From: Devosia sp. FJ2-5-3
GTDB taxonomy: Bacteria > Pseudomonadota > Alphaproteobacteria > Rhizobiales > Devosiaceae
Direction of reading: 5' to 3'
Length of the DNA stretch: 64,000 bases
Assembly: GCF_029201545.1 (NCBI RefSeq)
Contig: NZ_CP104007.1
Location: 496,001-560,000 of the forward strand
In this document: piece after piece, positions 1-7,765 of the stretch
Layout: every line of letters starts with the position of its first letter
How positions within the stretch are numbered: the stretch's first letter is position 1
Translations under genes and position numbers: made by a program
The notes under the pieces: model-generated
What the model was told of the DNA's origin: nothing
Databases searched by the model: none
What the model saw: only the letters and a program-made list of their open reading frames with translations

Positions 1-1565
1 GGCTCGTCGCGCACGTTCAGAACCTGAGCGTTGACGTCGAATACCGGGCCACCCTTGGTGTCCAGTGTGCCCGCGCCGAGCAGAACCGCGTAGTACGGCC
101 CTTCGTCTGCAATCGGCGCCATGTAGGGGCTTGGCAGGCCGCGATCGTATGGAACGGCGTGGAAGTAGGCATCGATCGGGGCTTCACCGCGGTGGAAGTC
201 CTCGTCCTTGCCGGCGATGGCAAACCCGTTATAGCGCTCGATGGTGGCCTTGAGGCTTTCAAGGAAGTCGTCGGCGAGCTTGTAGGTACCCAACTGCTCG
301 GCCAGCGAGTCGAAGCGCGCCTGGATGTTCGCGGTCAGCTCTTCGAGATTATTGCCGGTGATCACATAGGCCGGCAGGTCAGCGCCAACCTTGGGGATCA
401 TGTTGCCCGGCATCTTGCGGGCTTCTTCGTCGAAGATGAAGATCTGGTAGAGGTTCGGATAGTCGCCGCGCCACTGATCGTATACCTGGTGCGACCGCGT
501 ACGCTCCGGATAGACGTATTTCTCGTCATACATGCGCTTGCCGTACTTGTTCACCGAGATCGAGCTGTCGCCGCCCTGGAAGAACACGCCCGACGGAACG
601 CTCGAGAACTGAAGCACTTCTTCGAGCACGACCTGCTGGTTCCAGGCTTCGTTGAGGTTGCCCAGCTTGACGCCCAGTTCGGCCGACATGTTGATGAGGT
701 CACCCTCATTGGTCGGCACGGCGCAGCCGCCCATGACCGGGGTGCGCAGGAACTGCGTGCGCATGTGATGGTTGTGAGTGAAGCCACCCGTGCCGAAGAT
801 CACGCCCTTCTTGGCGCGGATGCGGGTGGTGCCTTCGGGAGTGTCGACTTCGACGCCGACGACGCGACCGGTGTCATCCTTGATGATGCGGCTGACCCGG
901 TTCTCGGTGCGGATGTCGCCGCCCTTTTCCTCGACATAGGCCGACATGAACTCGATCATGTGCGCGCCAAAACCGGTCTGGCCGTCATTGTTGACGGCGA
1001 TCTGGCGGCCACGGATGTCGTTATTCTCGGCGATCTGGCCATGATAGTCGGGGGCCGGCTTGCCGTCCCAGGAGAGGAAGGTGAAGACAGGCAGCGCGCC
1101 TTCGTCGTTGAGTGTGTGGAACACCCGGGCGGCATTGTCCCAGAATGCATTGAGCTGGGCCCAATGGTGATCGGTCATGCCGAACTGGGGGTGGTTGTCC
1201 CGGTAGAGTTCGGGGAAGGACACGCGCGATACGTAGCGCAGGAAGTCTTCCTTGTTGTCCTTATAGCCGTGCGCTTCCATCCAGCGGTTATTGGGGACCC
1301 AGGAGCCGCCGCCAGACTTTCCGGTGGTGCCGCCGATGAAGGCCGCCTTCTCGAGAACGACGACGCTTGCGCCATTGTCCAGTGCGCCAATGGCACCGGC
1401 GAGAGCGGCGCCACCCGAGCCCGCCACAACGACGTCGAACTCTTCGTCCCATTCCTGCGCCTGGGCGCTGGTCACGGTAACCGCACCGAGTGCAGTGCTT
1501 GCTGCGCCGAGACCGGCGGCCTTCATGAACCCGCGACGGGACACGCGACTCTTTTCAGTAGACAC
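1..1565 (-). CDS. Tat-exported FAD-dependent oxidoreductase, KSTD/fumarate-reductase flavoprotein type (partial)
   Basis: Reads leftward off the window edge: 521 codons are visible and no stop is reached, so the C-terminus lies outside. The start is a GTG preceded by GGAGG. The N-terminus carries a twin-arginine signal (SRRGFMK), an Ala-rich stretch and an AQA cleavage site, so the product is probably exported folded with its cofactor. A Rossmann FAD motif follows (GSGGAA, with an acidic residue about 20 further on), then SGGGSWVPNN, which is typical of 3-ketosteroid dehydrogenase and flavocytochrome c relatives in the FAD_binding_2 family. The substrate cannot be told from sequence. The gene is divergent from a MarR regulator with palindromes between them, which suggests inducible expression. 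Confidence 0.85.
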   Translation of the reverse strand, partial: MSTEKSRVSRRGFMKAAGLGAASTALGAVTVTSAQAQEWDEEFDVVVAGSGGAALAGAIGALDNGASVVVLEKAAFIGGTTGKSGGGSWVPNNRWMEAHGYKDNKEDFLRYVSRVSFPELYRDNHPQFGMTDHHWAQLNAFWDNAARVFHTLNDEGALPVFTFLSWDGKPAPDYHGQIAENNDIRGRQIAVNNDGQTGFGAHMIEFMSAYVEEKGGDIRTENRVSRIIKDDTGRVVGVEVDTPEGTTRIRAKKGVIFGTGGFTHNHHMRTQFLRTPVMGGCAVPTNEGDLINMSAELGVKLGNLNEAWNQQVVLEEVLQFSSVPSGVFFQGGDSSISVNKYGKRMYDEKYVYPERTRSHQVYDQWRGDYPNLYQIFIFDEEARKMPGNMIPKVGADLPAYVITGNNLEELTANIQARFDSLAEQLGTYKLADDFLESLKATIERYNGFAIAGKDEDFHRGEAPIDAYFHAVPYDRGLPSPYMAPIADEGPYYAVLLGAGTLDTKGGPVFDVNAQVLNVRDE

Positions 1566-1601
1566 GAACTTTCCTCCTTGGACTGCACTTGGACGTGCGT
1601 G

Positions 1602-1619
1602 TTGTATCATAGGATACAA
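1602..1619. promoter_or_regulatory. Candidate MarR operator 1 (18-bp palindrome)
   Basis: Perfect 7-bp arms ttgtatc/gatacaa around a 4-bp centre, in the gap between the divergent flavoprotein and MarR genes. The size and shape suit a MarR dimer. It lies about 40 bp upstream of the flavoprotein start. Confidence 0.55.
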
Positions 1620-1631
1620 AACATCTAGTCC

Positions 1632-1657
1632 AAACTTGTATGCAAGGAAACAAGTTT
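1632..1657. promoter_or_regulatory. Candidate MarR operator 2 (8-bp arms)
   Basis: Arms aaacttgt/acaagttt separated by 10 bp. A smaller nested palindrome (cttg/caag) shares the ttgta core with operator 1, so this may be a second site for the same regulator. Confidence 0.45.
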
Positions 1658-1741
1658 CTGATCGTGCGTGTGCGGCATGGCGCGTTTGGAAAATTTTCCG
1701 TTAGCGGTTAGTAGAGGCGGGCAATCGCTCCAGGGGGTGCC

Positions 1742-2260
1742 ATGGCCGACCAAGACGCGAATACCAATCGAGGTAATGAGCCCCAGATTGCCCCGCTGGA
1801 TCGGCGCGCGGACACGATGTATCGCATCCACGAGGTGTCGCGGCTGATCAGTGTTTACTTCGATCGGCTCGTGGCCATGAAAGGAATTACGCGGGCCCAG
1901 TGGACCGCAATTATGCATGTGAGCCAGAACCCTGGCTCAACGCAAACCGAATTGGCGGCCATAATGCAGTTGGGGCGTGCGGCGGCGGGAAAGATGTTTG
2001 ATCGCCTTGAGGAAAAGGGCTGGATCGAGCGGCGCGCGGATGAAAACGACAGTCGCCTGCGCCGGGTTTATTCGGCGGAGGCCACCGAGGTGCTGCTCGG
2101 CTTCATACCCGAGGCGGCAGGCCAGCTTTATGACGAGTTCTACAAGGGGATGAGCGAGGAGCAGATCGAGATGCTCTACTCCGCGCTTATCCAGATGCGG
2201 GACAATGGCAACAGGGCGCTCGGCAAGGATGGCGCCGTCGCCCCGGAACAGGACGACTAG
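1742..2260 (+). CDS. MarR family transcriptional regulator
   Basis: 172 residues, the usual MarR length. The winged helix lies at roughly residues 45-115: TRAQWTAIMHV, then the recognition-helix region TQTELAAIMQLGRAAAGK, then the wing IERRADENDSRLRRVY, whose DxR pattern is typical of the family. N- and C-terminal helices would form the dimer. GGGGGTG precedes the ATG. Divergence from the flavoprotein and two intergenic palindromes suggest that it represses that gene, and perhaps itself, until an aromatic or steroid-like ligand binds; the ligand is a guess. Its stop overlaps the stop of the convergent methyltransferase gene by 4 bp. Confidence 0.9.
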   Translation: MADQDANTNRGNEPQIAPLDRRADTMYRIHEVSRLISVYFDRLVAMKGITRAQWTAIMHVSQNPGSTQTELAAIMQLGRAAAGKMFDRLEEKGWIERRADENDSRLRRVYSAEATEVLLGFIPEAAGQLYDEFYKGMSEEQIEMLYSALIQMRDNGNRALGKDGAVAPEQDD

Positions 2261-3012
2261 GCCGAGCCGGACTGGCCGGCCTCGGCCTGTCGCGCGGTGG
2301 CAGTGGACAGGCCCGGAAGACGCACGAAACGCTCTGCCCGCTTGCGGCGCGGGATGGCCGGGAAGGCTTCCTTGCGGGCCCGAACGCAGATGACCCCGCT
2401 CATGGCCGGGCCAAGCAGGCGCCCCAGCCTTTCAAAGAGCCGGGTGGATCGCAGCACGAGTGACATCTGCACCGGCGGCACGAAGAGGGCATCGCGCCAG
2501 GCTTCGGGCACGAAACTGTGGTCGCGCAGCAGCTTTTCGAGCTGGCCGGCGGAGTAGGGATTGCCCTGTCCGAACGGGTTGTCGTCGCGCTGAGCCCAGA
2601 TGCCGCGGCGCCTTGGCACGACCAGCAGCAGATGACCGTTGGGCGCGGTGATGCGCCAGAGTTCGCGCATCAGTTCTTCGGCGTCGGCGACGTGTTCGAG
2701 CGCATGAACGGCAATGGTCAGGTCGATCGCCGAATCGGTCAGCGGCATTTCCAGGGGATCGCAGAGGACCGTATGGGACGGCCCCTCACGCGGCCAGGCC
2801 GAAGCCCCCTGACGGGCGGGCATGAAGGCCAGGACCCGTTCCGCCCGCTCGAGCGCAAAGCGCATATAGGGTGTGGCAAAGCCGAGGCCCATGACGCGCT
2901 TGCCCCTGAGATCGCCGGCCAGGGTCATGACGTGTTCGCGCACAAGGGCCCGCGAAATCCTGCCCAGGGGTGATCGGTAATAAGCAATCAGGCGCGTGAC
3001 ATCGCTGGTCAT
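2257..3012 (-). CDS. Class I SAM-dependent methyltransferase
   Basis: 251 residues with a Methyltransf_11-type core: a motif I region (VMGLGFATPYMRFAL) that lacks the canonical DxGxGxG, an acidic turn (CDPLEMPLTD), the post-motif IDLTIAVHALEHVAD and an LLLVVPRRRG strand. The C-terminus is basic and shows no family signature. It is divergent from gloB, an arrangement common in alphaproteobacteria, but that does not reveal a substrate. The unusual motif I could mean altered SAM binding. Substrate unknown. Confidence 0.85.
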   Translation of the reverse strand: MTSDVTRLIAYYRSPLGRISRALVREHVMTLAGDLRGKRVMGLGFATPYMRFALERAERVLAFMPARQGASAWPREGPSHTVLCDPLEMPLTDSAIDLTIAVHALEHVADAEELMRELWRITAPNGHLLLVVPRRRGIWAQRDDNPFGQGNPYSAGQLEKLLRDHSFVPEAWRDALFVPPVQMSLVLRSTRLFERLGRLLGPAMSGVICVRARKEAFPAIPRRKRAERFVRLPGLSTATARQAEAGQSGSA

Positions 3013-3126
3013 GCCTCAATCTAGCCAAAGCTTGCGGGGCTTGTCCAATGGGAGGTTGTTTTCGCCGAGACGGTTGCCTAGCTTCTGGCCAATCGAAAAA
3101 TGAGTTTGAAAGACAGGAGTTTGGTT

Positions 3127-3894
3127 ATGGCCTCGATCGTGGATGTGTTTCCCGCGCGCAGCGACAATTATGGCTATCTGGTGCATGACGAGGCCAGCGG
3201 ACGCACCGCTGCCATCGATGCGCCCGAGGCCGCAGCCATTCGCAACGCCCTGCAGCGCCGCGGCTGGACGCTGACCGATATCCTGATCACCCACCATCAC
3301 GTCGATCATGTCGAGGCCATTGCCGAACTCAAGGCGGCGTTCGGTGCGCGGGTGGTCGGGCCCCGGGCGGAGGCAGACAAGATCGAGGGCCTCGATGAGC
3401 TGGTGGGGGATGGCGACAGGGTTCGAATTGGGGACACCGAGTTTGCGGTGATGGCCGCCCCGGGCCATACGCTGGGCCATATCGTTTTTCACGATGCGGT
3501 GGGACAGCGACTGTTCTCGGCCGATGCACTGTTCTCGCTCGGCGTGGGGCGGATGTTCGAGGGAACCCCTGGCCCGATGTGGGAAGGGGTCCGGCGCCTG
3601 CGCGAACTGCCGGATGAAACCATGGTCTATTGCGGGCACGAATACACTGAATCCAATGCCAAATTTGCCCTGAGCATCGACCCTGACAATACTGCGCTGC
3701 AGGCCCGGGCGGCCGAGGTGGGCGCATTGCGCGCCGAGGGCAAGCCGACCATTCCGTTCAATCTGGGCGAAGATAAAAAGGCCAATCCGTTCCTGCGAGC
3801 CGATGCTCCGGAGCTGGCTCGCTTTTACGGGCTCGAGGGCAAAGATGCCGGAGAGGTGTTCGGCGCCATCCGCAAGGGCAAGGATAATTTCTGA
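3127..3894 (+). CDS. gloB: Hydroxyacylglutathione hydrolase (glyoxalase II)
   Basis: 255 residues, the standard GloB length, when started at the ATG behind CAGGAG; an in-frame ATG 27 bp upstream has no ribosome site. It hydrolyses S-lactoylglutathione to D-lactate and glutathione, the second step of methylglyoxal detoxification in the cytoplasm. The binuclear metal motif THHHVDH is at residues 55-61, with further metal ligands in GHTLGH, the FSADALF stretch and CGHEYT. The substrate-binding tail (GEDKKANPFLR) is also present. No glyoxalase I gene lies nearby. Confidence 0.95.
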   Translation: MASIVDVFPARSDNYGYLVHDEASGRTAAIDAPEAAAIRNALQRRGWTLTDILITHHHVDHVEAIAELKAAFGARVVGPRAEADKIEGLDELVGDGDRVRIGDTEFAVMAAPGHTLGHIVFHDAVGQRLFSADALFSLGVGRMFEGTPGPMWEGVRRLRELPDETMVYCGHEYTESNAKFALSIDPDNTALQARAAEVGALRAEGKPTIPFNLGEDKKANPFLRADAPELARFYGLEGKDAGEVFGAIRKGKDNF

Positions 3895-3992
3895 GGTCCG
3901 CCAGACGAATCACTGACAATCGGCAACCACGATGCAAGGGCCGCGTTGGTCCTGGCGTGGTGCCGATTTTGTAACTTTGGGGTCGCATTTCG

Positions 3993-4008
3993 TTAACAGA
4001 ATGTTAAC
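3993..4008 (+). promoter_or_regulatory. Consensus CtrA-binding box
   Basis: The stretch reads TTAA, seven bases, TTAAC, a full match to the alphaproteobacterial CtrA consensus TTAA-N7-TTAAC. It lies in the gap after gloB, about 95 bp upstream of the start of the next gene. Binding is inferred only. Confidence 0.5.
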
Positions 4009-4103
4009 ATCTGGCACGCGCCTTGCTCCTTAAGGGGCATAGGGATGGTTCGAGTGTTCCAAAGCGGGACGGTCGAGCCAAAACAGGACAGGCGAGCCCA
4101 GGA

Positions 4104-4355
4104 ATGCCCGACTTCGAAACAGATCGTCCAGGAATGCCCGTGCCGCTGACCATCACGCTGGAGCGGCCTTCGCTGGTGCGCACCGCACCCAGCGCGGCAT
4201 TTGTCAGCCAATTGCTCGCGGCGCGTGATCGGCTGCCGCCGCAGCGCGATCGTCGGATGGCGAGCCTCGACCGGGCACTCGGCGCCTATGCACAGGGTGG
4301 GCGAATCACCCAGCGCCGGATGCCGCAGGGTTTTCGAAAGATGATCGTGGCCTGA
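4104..4355 (+). CDS. Small basic protein of unknown function
   Basis: 83 residues from the first ATG. An in-frame TTG 81 bp upstream (4023) and another ATG at 4134 are alternatives, and none has a strong ribosome site. The C-terminal half is Arg-rich with an AAFVSQLLAARDRL helix, a GGRI turn and a closing MPQGFRKM. No signal peptide or membrane segment. It resembles small conserved Hyphomicrobiales proteins known only as hypotheticals; I do not recognise a domain. The upstream CtrA box suggests cell-cycle or motility-linked expression. Confidence 0.65.
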   Translation: MPDFETDRPGMPVPLTITLERPSLVRTAPSAAFVSQLLAARDRLPPQRDRRMASLDRALGAYAQGGRITQRRMPQGFRKMIVA

Positions 4356-4366
4356 GGGCAGGTCCT

Positions 4367-4385
4367 GGTCGCCGGAGAGGCGACC
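4367..4385. terminator. Possible bidirectional hairpin between convergent genes
   Basis: Arms ggtcgcc/ggcgacc with a 5-nt loop, between the stops of two convergent genes. There is no T tract, so a termination role is weakly supported. Confidence 0.3.
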
Positions 4386-4394
4386 GGGAACGGC

Positions 4395-4844
4395 TCAATT
4401 CATCGACACGTCGCGGCTGGCGCTGGTGATGGACACTGTAAAGCCGGCGACCACGTCGATCAGGCTCATTACCATCAGAAGAAAAAACACCGAGCTCGAG
4501 GCGGCGCCGACGAGCAGGAATTCCACCAGGAAGACCACAAAGACCACCATTGAGAGCATGTGCTCGATGATGGAATTGCGCGCCGTGCCGGTGGACTTCA
4601 GCACTTCGAAAAACAAGAGCACGATGCCGACCACCAGCAGCAGATCGCCGGCGGTAATGGCCCATGGCATGCCCGAAGGCATGGGCAGCGAGAACATGCC
4701 AAAGGCCCAATTGGCGGGATTGCCGCCAAAGAACAGAAATACCACGAGATTATAGAGCACCAGCGGCACCACCAGCAGGGGCACGATGAAGCCGTTGCTG
4801 CGCCGTGGGGCAGGACGGCTGGGCAGGATCACGGTCTCGGTCAT
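4395..4844 (-). CDS. Small integral membrane protein, unknown function
   Basis: 149 residues from the ATG behind GGAGAG (an in-frame ATG 30 bp upstream is less likely). A short basic N-terminus (PSRPAPRRSNG) is followed by about four hydrophobic helices: IVPLLVVPLVLYNLVVFLFF, AITAGDLLLVVGIVLLFFEV, MLSMVVFVVFLVEFLLVG and SSVFFLLMVMSLIDVVAGF. It ends in a short tail. The layout recalls small inner-membrane proteins of Rhizobiales with no assigned function. It reads leftward, away from the Gly/Thr-rich gene upstream and in the same direction, so the two could be co-transcribed. Confidence 0.75.
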   Translation of the reverse strand: MTETVILPSRPAPRRSNGFIVPLLVVPLVLYNLVVFLFFGGNPANWAFGMFSLPMPSGMPWAITAGDLLLVVGIVLLFFEVLKSTGTARNSIIEHMLSMVVFVVFLVEFLLVGAASSSVFFLLMVMSLIDVVAGFTVSITSASRDVSMN

Positions 4845-4957
4845 GCTCGAACTCTCCGAATGGAGCCTCACCATGCCAGAGGAATTTGGCGGGCGGAAGG
4901 GGAGGGGCCAGAGCGGGTTGCTGCAGTCCGGCCCCTGCGGGTTGAGGTGGTATCGAC

Positions 4958-5434
4958 CTATTGCTGTTGCTGCTGGTTGCCCTGGTCCTGGGAACCCTGC
5001 TGGCTGCCGTTGTTGCCGCCGCCACCATTGCCGCCGCCGCCAGCGCCCGTTCCAGCCCCTGTGTCCGTTCCGGTGCCAGTGCCAGTGCCAGTGTCGGGAT
5101 CCGGCGGGGTCACGGTGCCAGTCCCGGGACCAGGTTGAGTTTCAGTTTCGGTTACCGGCTCGGCTTCCGGTTCCGGTACTGGGTCCGTGCCGGTCCCGGC
5201 GCCTGTCCCGCTGCCATTGTCAACGACCGGGGCGCTCCCCTCGATGCTCGGCGATCGTGACTCAGCCTCCGTCTCGGTCTCGGCCATCAGCCGCAAGCTT
5301 TCCTCGGGAAGGTTCAATATGGTTTCGCCCGGCTCCGACAGGAAGCAACCGCCTCCGGCCGCGCCGATGGCAAGGATTGCGAGCAGTTTGGCTCCGGTGG
5401 GGACCGGGCTGGCTTTTGCATTGTCGTTATTCAT
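4958..5434 (-). CDS. Low-complexity Gly/Thr/Pro-rich membrane-anchored or secreted protein
   Basis: 158 residues from an ATG behind AAGGAA. A hydrophobic stretch (AKLLAILAIGAAGGGC) ends in a Cys that resembles a degenerate lipobox (GGGC). A short acidic segment follows (residues about 32-70), then a long disordered region of GTG/GTD, PEPEAEP and TETET repeats, a Gly/Asn run and a terminal poly-Gln. The DNA holds tandem gccagt hexamers that could slip in replication. The opposite strand is also open over much of this stretch, so coding on this strand rests on the ribosome site and the N-terminal hydrophobic signal. Function unknown; perhaps a surface tether. Confidence 0.6.
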   Translation of the reverse strand: MNNDNAKASPVPTGAKLLAILAIGAAGGGCFLSEPGETILNLPEESLRLMAETETEAESRSPSIEGSAPVVDNGSGTGAGTGTDPVPEPEAEPVTETETQPGPGTGTVTPPDPDTGTGTGTGTDTGAGTGAGGGGNGGGGNNGSQQGSQDQGNQQQQQ

Positions 5435-5512
5435 GGTGTCATTCCTTGCGGTTGCCCGCGGGGATACATGAATATAAAGCACTGTCATATCACAAATTTT
5501 GGCAATCCATTC

Positions 5513-6193
5513 ATGACCAAGCCTTTCCGCAGCCCGTCAACGGCATGGGTGATTTTCGGCCTGCGCGCACTGGCAGCCATAGGCTCTTCGGCAATCTTCG
5601 GCTTGGTCGTGACCAGCGACGCGGCCGGAATCGACCTGCCGGCGGCCATTCTGGCGGGCCTGGTCTTCGGTGTTTTTTTTGTCGGGGGCACCGGCTATCG
5701 GATCATCCGCGCCGTATGGATGCGCGCGCTCGTGGCCGCGCCCGCTTCGTGGTCCGGCGCCACTGCGGCATCCGCCATCGCCTGCACTCTTGGCGCCTTG
5801 GGTTTGATGGCGATCGGCCATGACCCTGCGCGACTGCTGCTCGGCTACGCGCTCGCCATCAACTTTGCCTATCTCGCCGTCAAGGTGAGTTGCGCCCTTG
5901 CGGGCTGCTGCCACGCCGAGATCAGGCCAGGCAAATGGATATGGGCGCTGCGGCCGGTTGAAATCGGCGCGACGATGTTCGTCCTCGCGGCGACCGGCGC
6001 GCTCTGGTTTGCCGATCCCGGTGTGGGCGCCCTGGCGGGCCTTTCCGGCCATATGCTGTTGCGGCTGTTTTCCCGGAGAATGCGGGGGCGCTGGTCGAGC
6101 GGCTGGCCGCCTCTCAGTCAGCCGGGGGCCGAACTCGCACCGCTGCAGGTTCTGACCCTGATTGCGCTTCTTCTCACCATCTGGCCTGCATGA
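5513..6193 (+). CDS. Integral membrane protein with a Lgt-like CxxAGCC motif
   Basis: 226 residues from the second in-frame ATG, which gives a natural basic N-terminus before the first helix; an upstream ATG at 5468 with GGGGA before it would add 15 residues. Six or so hydrophobic segments alternate with short loops. The middle contains CALAGCCHA followed by RPVEI, similar to the Cys-rich motif of some prolipoprotein diacylglyceryl transferase (Lgt) relatives, but the essential Lgt Arg/Glu signature is not evident. It is divergent from the Gly/Thr-rich gene. Function unknown; a remote Lgt-fold relationship is a hypothesis. Confidence 0.65.
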   Translation: MTKPFRSPSTAWVIFGLRALAAIGSSAIFGLVVTSDAAGIDLPAAILAGLVFGVFFVGGTGYRIIRAVWMRALVAAPASWSGATAASAIACTLGALGLMAIGHDPARLLLGYALAINFAYLAVKVSCALAGCCHAEIRPGKWIWALRPVEIGATMFVLAATGALWFADPGVGALAGLSGHMLLRLFSRRMRGRWSSGWPPLSQPGAELAPLQVLTLIALLLTIWPA

Positions 6194-6231
6194 GCAATTG
6201 GGCGCCGCCATCGCCGGCGCCCGCCCTACTC

Positions 6232-6636
6232 TCAGCCCTGAACCGCGGCCCCCGGGAGTGACGGCACATTGGGCGAGGGTTTCCTGCGGGCGGCGTTCTG
6301 GGTGAGAAAGGAGATCGCCGCGAGGACAAGGCCCAGCAGGGCAGGGAAGTAGCCGCCATCACCGACATTGAGATGGGCAGACGCGGCCAGCAGCAGGTGG
6401 AACAGGATGCCGGCATAAGCCAGGTCGCTCAGGCGGACCGAGACGCGGCTGAGAATGGCGAGTGGCGCGGCGATTTTGGCCACGATCAGCACGGTCACCA
6501 GATAGGCGGGATAGCCGAAATGGGCGAAACCCTCTTCGATGAGCGGGCGCTGGAGCAGATACATCACCGCGCCGGAGGCATAGATCAGGCACAACAGAGC
6601 CGTGCTGATCCAATAGGCTATCCTGGCAAAATTCAT
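6232..6636 (-). CDS. DoxX-like (DoxX_2) membrane protein
   Basis: 134 residues with four predicted helices: ARIAYWISTALLCLIYASG, YPAYLVTVLIVAKIAAPLAI, DLAYAGILFHLLLAASAH and FPALLGLVLAAISFL. The family resembles small subunits of quinol oxidases and is often found with SRPBCC proteins and ArsR regulators. It is the third gene of the leftward ArsR-SRPBCC-DoxX cluster, 45 bp after the SRPBCC gene, so probably co-transcribed. Its biochemical role is not established. Confidence 0.85.
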   Translation of the reverse strand: MNFARIAYWISTALLCLIYASGAVMYLLQRPLIEEGFAHFGYPAYLVTVLIVAKIAAPLAILSRVSVRLSDLAYAGILFHLLLAASAHLNVGDGGYFPALLGLVLAAISFLTQNAARRKPSPNVPSLPGAAVQG

Positions 6637-6681
6637 CGCGCTGTTTCCTTTGGCTGTCGTGCCGGTATTTATTGTGCGGCA

Positions 6682-7164
6682 TCAGCTATTTGAGAGCAAG
6701 GCCTCGAGGCTGTCATAGACGATTTCAAAACCGTCGGTCATGCCCATCTCGATGGCAGCGGCGCGAGCAGCGGCGTCGGCATAGCGCATCACCATGGTCA
6801 TGCGCGTGCCGCCCTCATGGGCGACGAGATCGGTGGTGATCGTCGTGCCCGAAGTTTCGTCGCCGTTGAAATATTCGACATGGGTCATGTGCCGGGGCGC
6901 GTCGACGGCGATGATCGGCCCGGAAAAGAAGAACAGGACGCCCTCGGGGCCGGACCACTCGTAGTGAAAGCTGCCGCCGGGGCGCAGATCCATCTCGCAG
7001 CGGGTCATGGTGTCCTTCGAGGCCATCCATTGCGGGATCAGCGTCGGGTCGGTCATGGCGCGCCAGACGCGGGCCGGCGCATGAGAAAAACTGCGGCGGA
7101 CGATAATATCGGTCTCGCCGACCTGGCTCACCTGCAAAGGGGCGATGTCCAATTGCTTGTTCAT
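6682..7164 (-). CDS. SRPBCC / AHSA1-domain protein
   Basis: 160 residues spanning one START-like helix-grip fold: the N-terminal strand IIVRRSFSHAPARVWRAMTD, PQWMA, the DLRPGGSFHYEW turn typical of AHSA1-type proteins, and the C-terminal helix (FEIVYDSLEALL). Such proteins bind small hydrophobic ligands. The start overlaps the stop of the ArsR gene by 4 bp (ATGA), showing translational coupling. The ligand is unknown. Confidence 0.9.
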   Translation of the reverse strand: MNKQLDIAPLQVSQVGETDIIVRRSFSHAPARVWRAMTDPTLIPQWMASKDTMTRCEMDLRPGGSFHYEWSGPEGVLFFFSGPIIAVDAPRHMTHVEYFNGDETSGTTITTDLVAHEGGTRMTMVMRYADAAARAAAIEMGMTDGFEIVYDSLEALLSNS

Positions 7165-7517
7165 TCCTGGCTCCTTTCTGCGTCCCCGGCACTCCCGTCA
7201 TCCTCGGGGAGCGCATCTAGTACGGCATCGAGTTTTTGGAACTGTGCCTCCCACAGGGCACGGTAGCGGCCCAACCAGTCCCACAGTTCGGCGACGGCGG
7301 CGGGGTTGAGGCTGCGGGGGCGGGCGGTGCCATCGATGCGGGTCTGGACCAGCCCGGCCTCTTCCAGCACTTTGAGATGCCGACTGATCGCCGGCTGGCT
7401 GATGGAAAAAGGACGCGCCAGATCCTGGACGGAGGCCTCGCCTTGGGCGAGCCTCTCGATGAGCGCGCGTCTCGTCGGATCTGCAAGGGCGGCAAAGGAT
7501 CGATCGAGGTCAGACAT
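7161..7517 (-). CDS. ArsR-family (SdpR-like) HTH regulator
   Basis: 118 residues from the ATG nearest the family start (MSDLDRSFAALADPTRR); an ATG three codons upstream is possible. Winged helix: LADPTRRALIERLAQGEAS, recognition helix SQPAISRHLKVLEEAGLV, wing RIDGTARPRSLNP. No metal-binding CxC is seen, as in ligand- or protein-sensing ArsR members that pair with AHSA1 genes. It heads the operon and probably represses it; a 10-bp direct repeat lies just upstream. Confidence 0.9.
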   Translation of the reverse strand: MSDLDRSFAALADPTRRALIERLAQGEASVQDLARPFSISQPAISRHLKVLEEAGLVQTRIDGTARPRSLNPAAVAELWDWLGRYRALWEAQFQKLDAVLDALPEDDGSAGDAERSQE

Positions 7518-7524
7518 ATCGCAC

Positions 7525-7566
7525 ATCCGTTATAGAATAAGAACAATATATAGCAAATCGGTTATA
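7525..7566 (-). promoter_or_regulatory. Direct repeat upstream of the arsR-type gene, candidate operator
   Basis: Two 10-mers, atccgttata (7525-7534) and atcggttata (7557-7566), lie 32 bp apart, about three helical turns, with one mismatch. The AT-rich stretch between them likely holds the promoter. Autoregulation is inferred. Confidence 0.4.
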
Positions 7567-7765
7567 TAAGCAAGTGCGGTGTTTGCCGCGATCGCCGTTG
7601 ATGCCTTGGGTTCTGAGGGTGGAGCGCGAAAGCTCCTGGACTTCGTCAGGAGCGTTGGCGGCTGCGCTCGCCGGCCGGGCCCGACAGAGCTCTCGTCAGG
7701 CCGGGCCTGACGGAACCCTCGTCTTCACGGGGGTGTTCCCCAGAGGTGATGACCAGGAGAGCCGG

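Noticed and set aside
159..1628. 489-residue plus-strand reading frame
   Set aside because: Shadow of the flavoprotein on the other strand, which has a GGAGG site, Tat signal and FAD motifs.
4786..5823. 345-residue plus-strand frame
   Set aside because: Spans two genes on the other strand and one on its own; composition is CRCQ-type low complexity.
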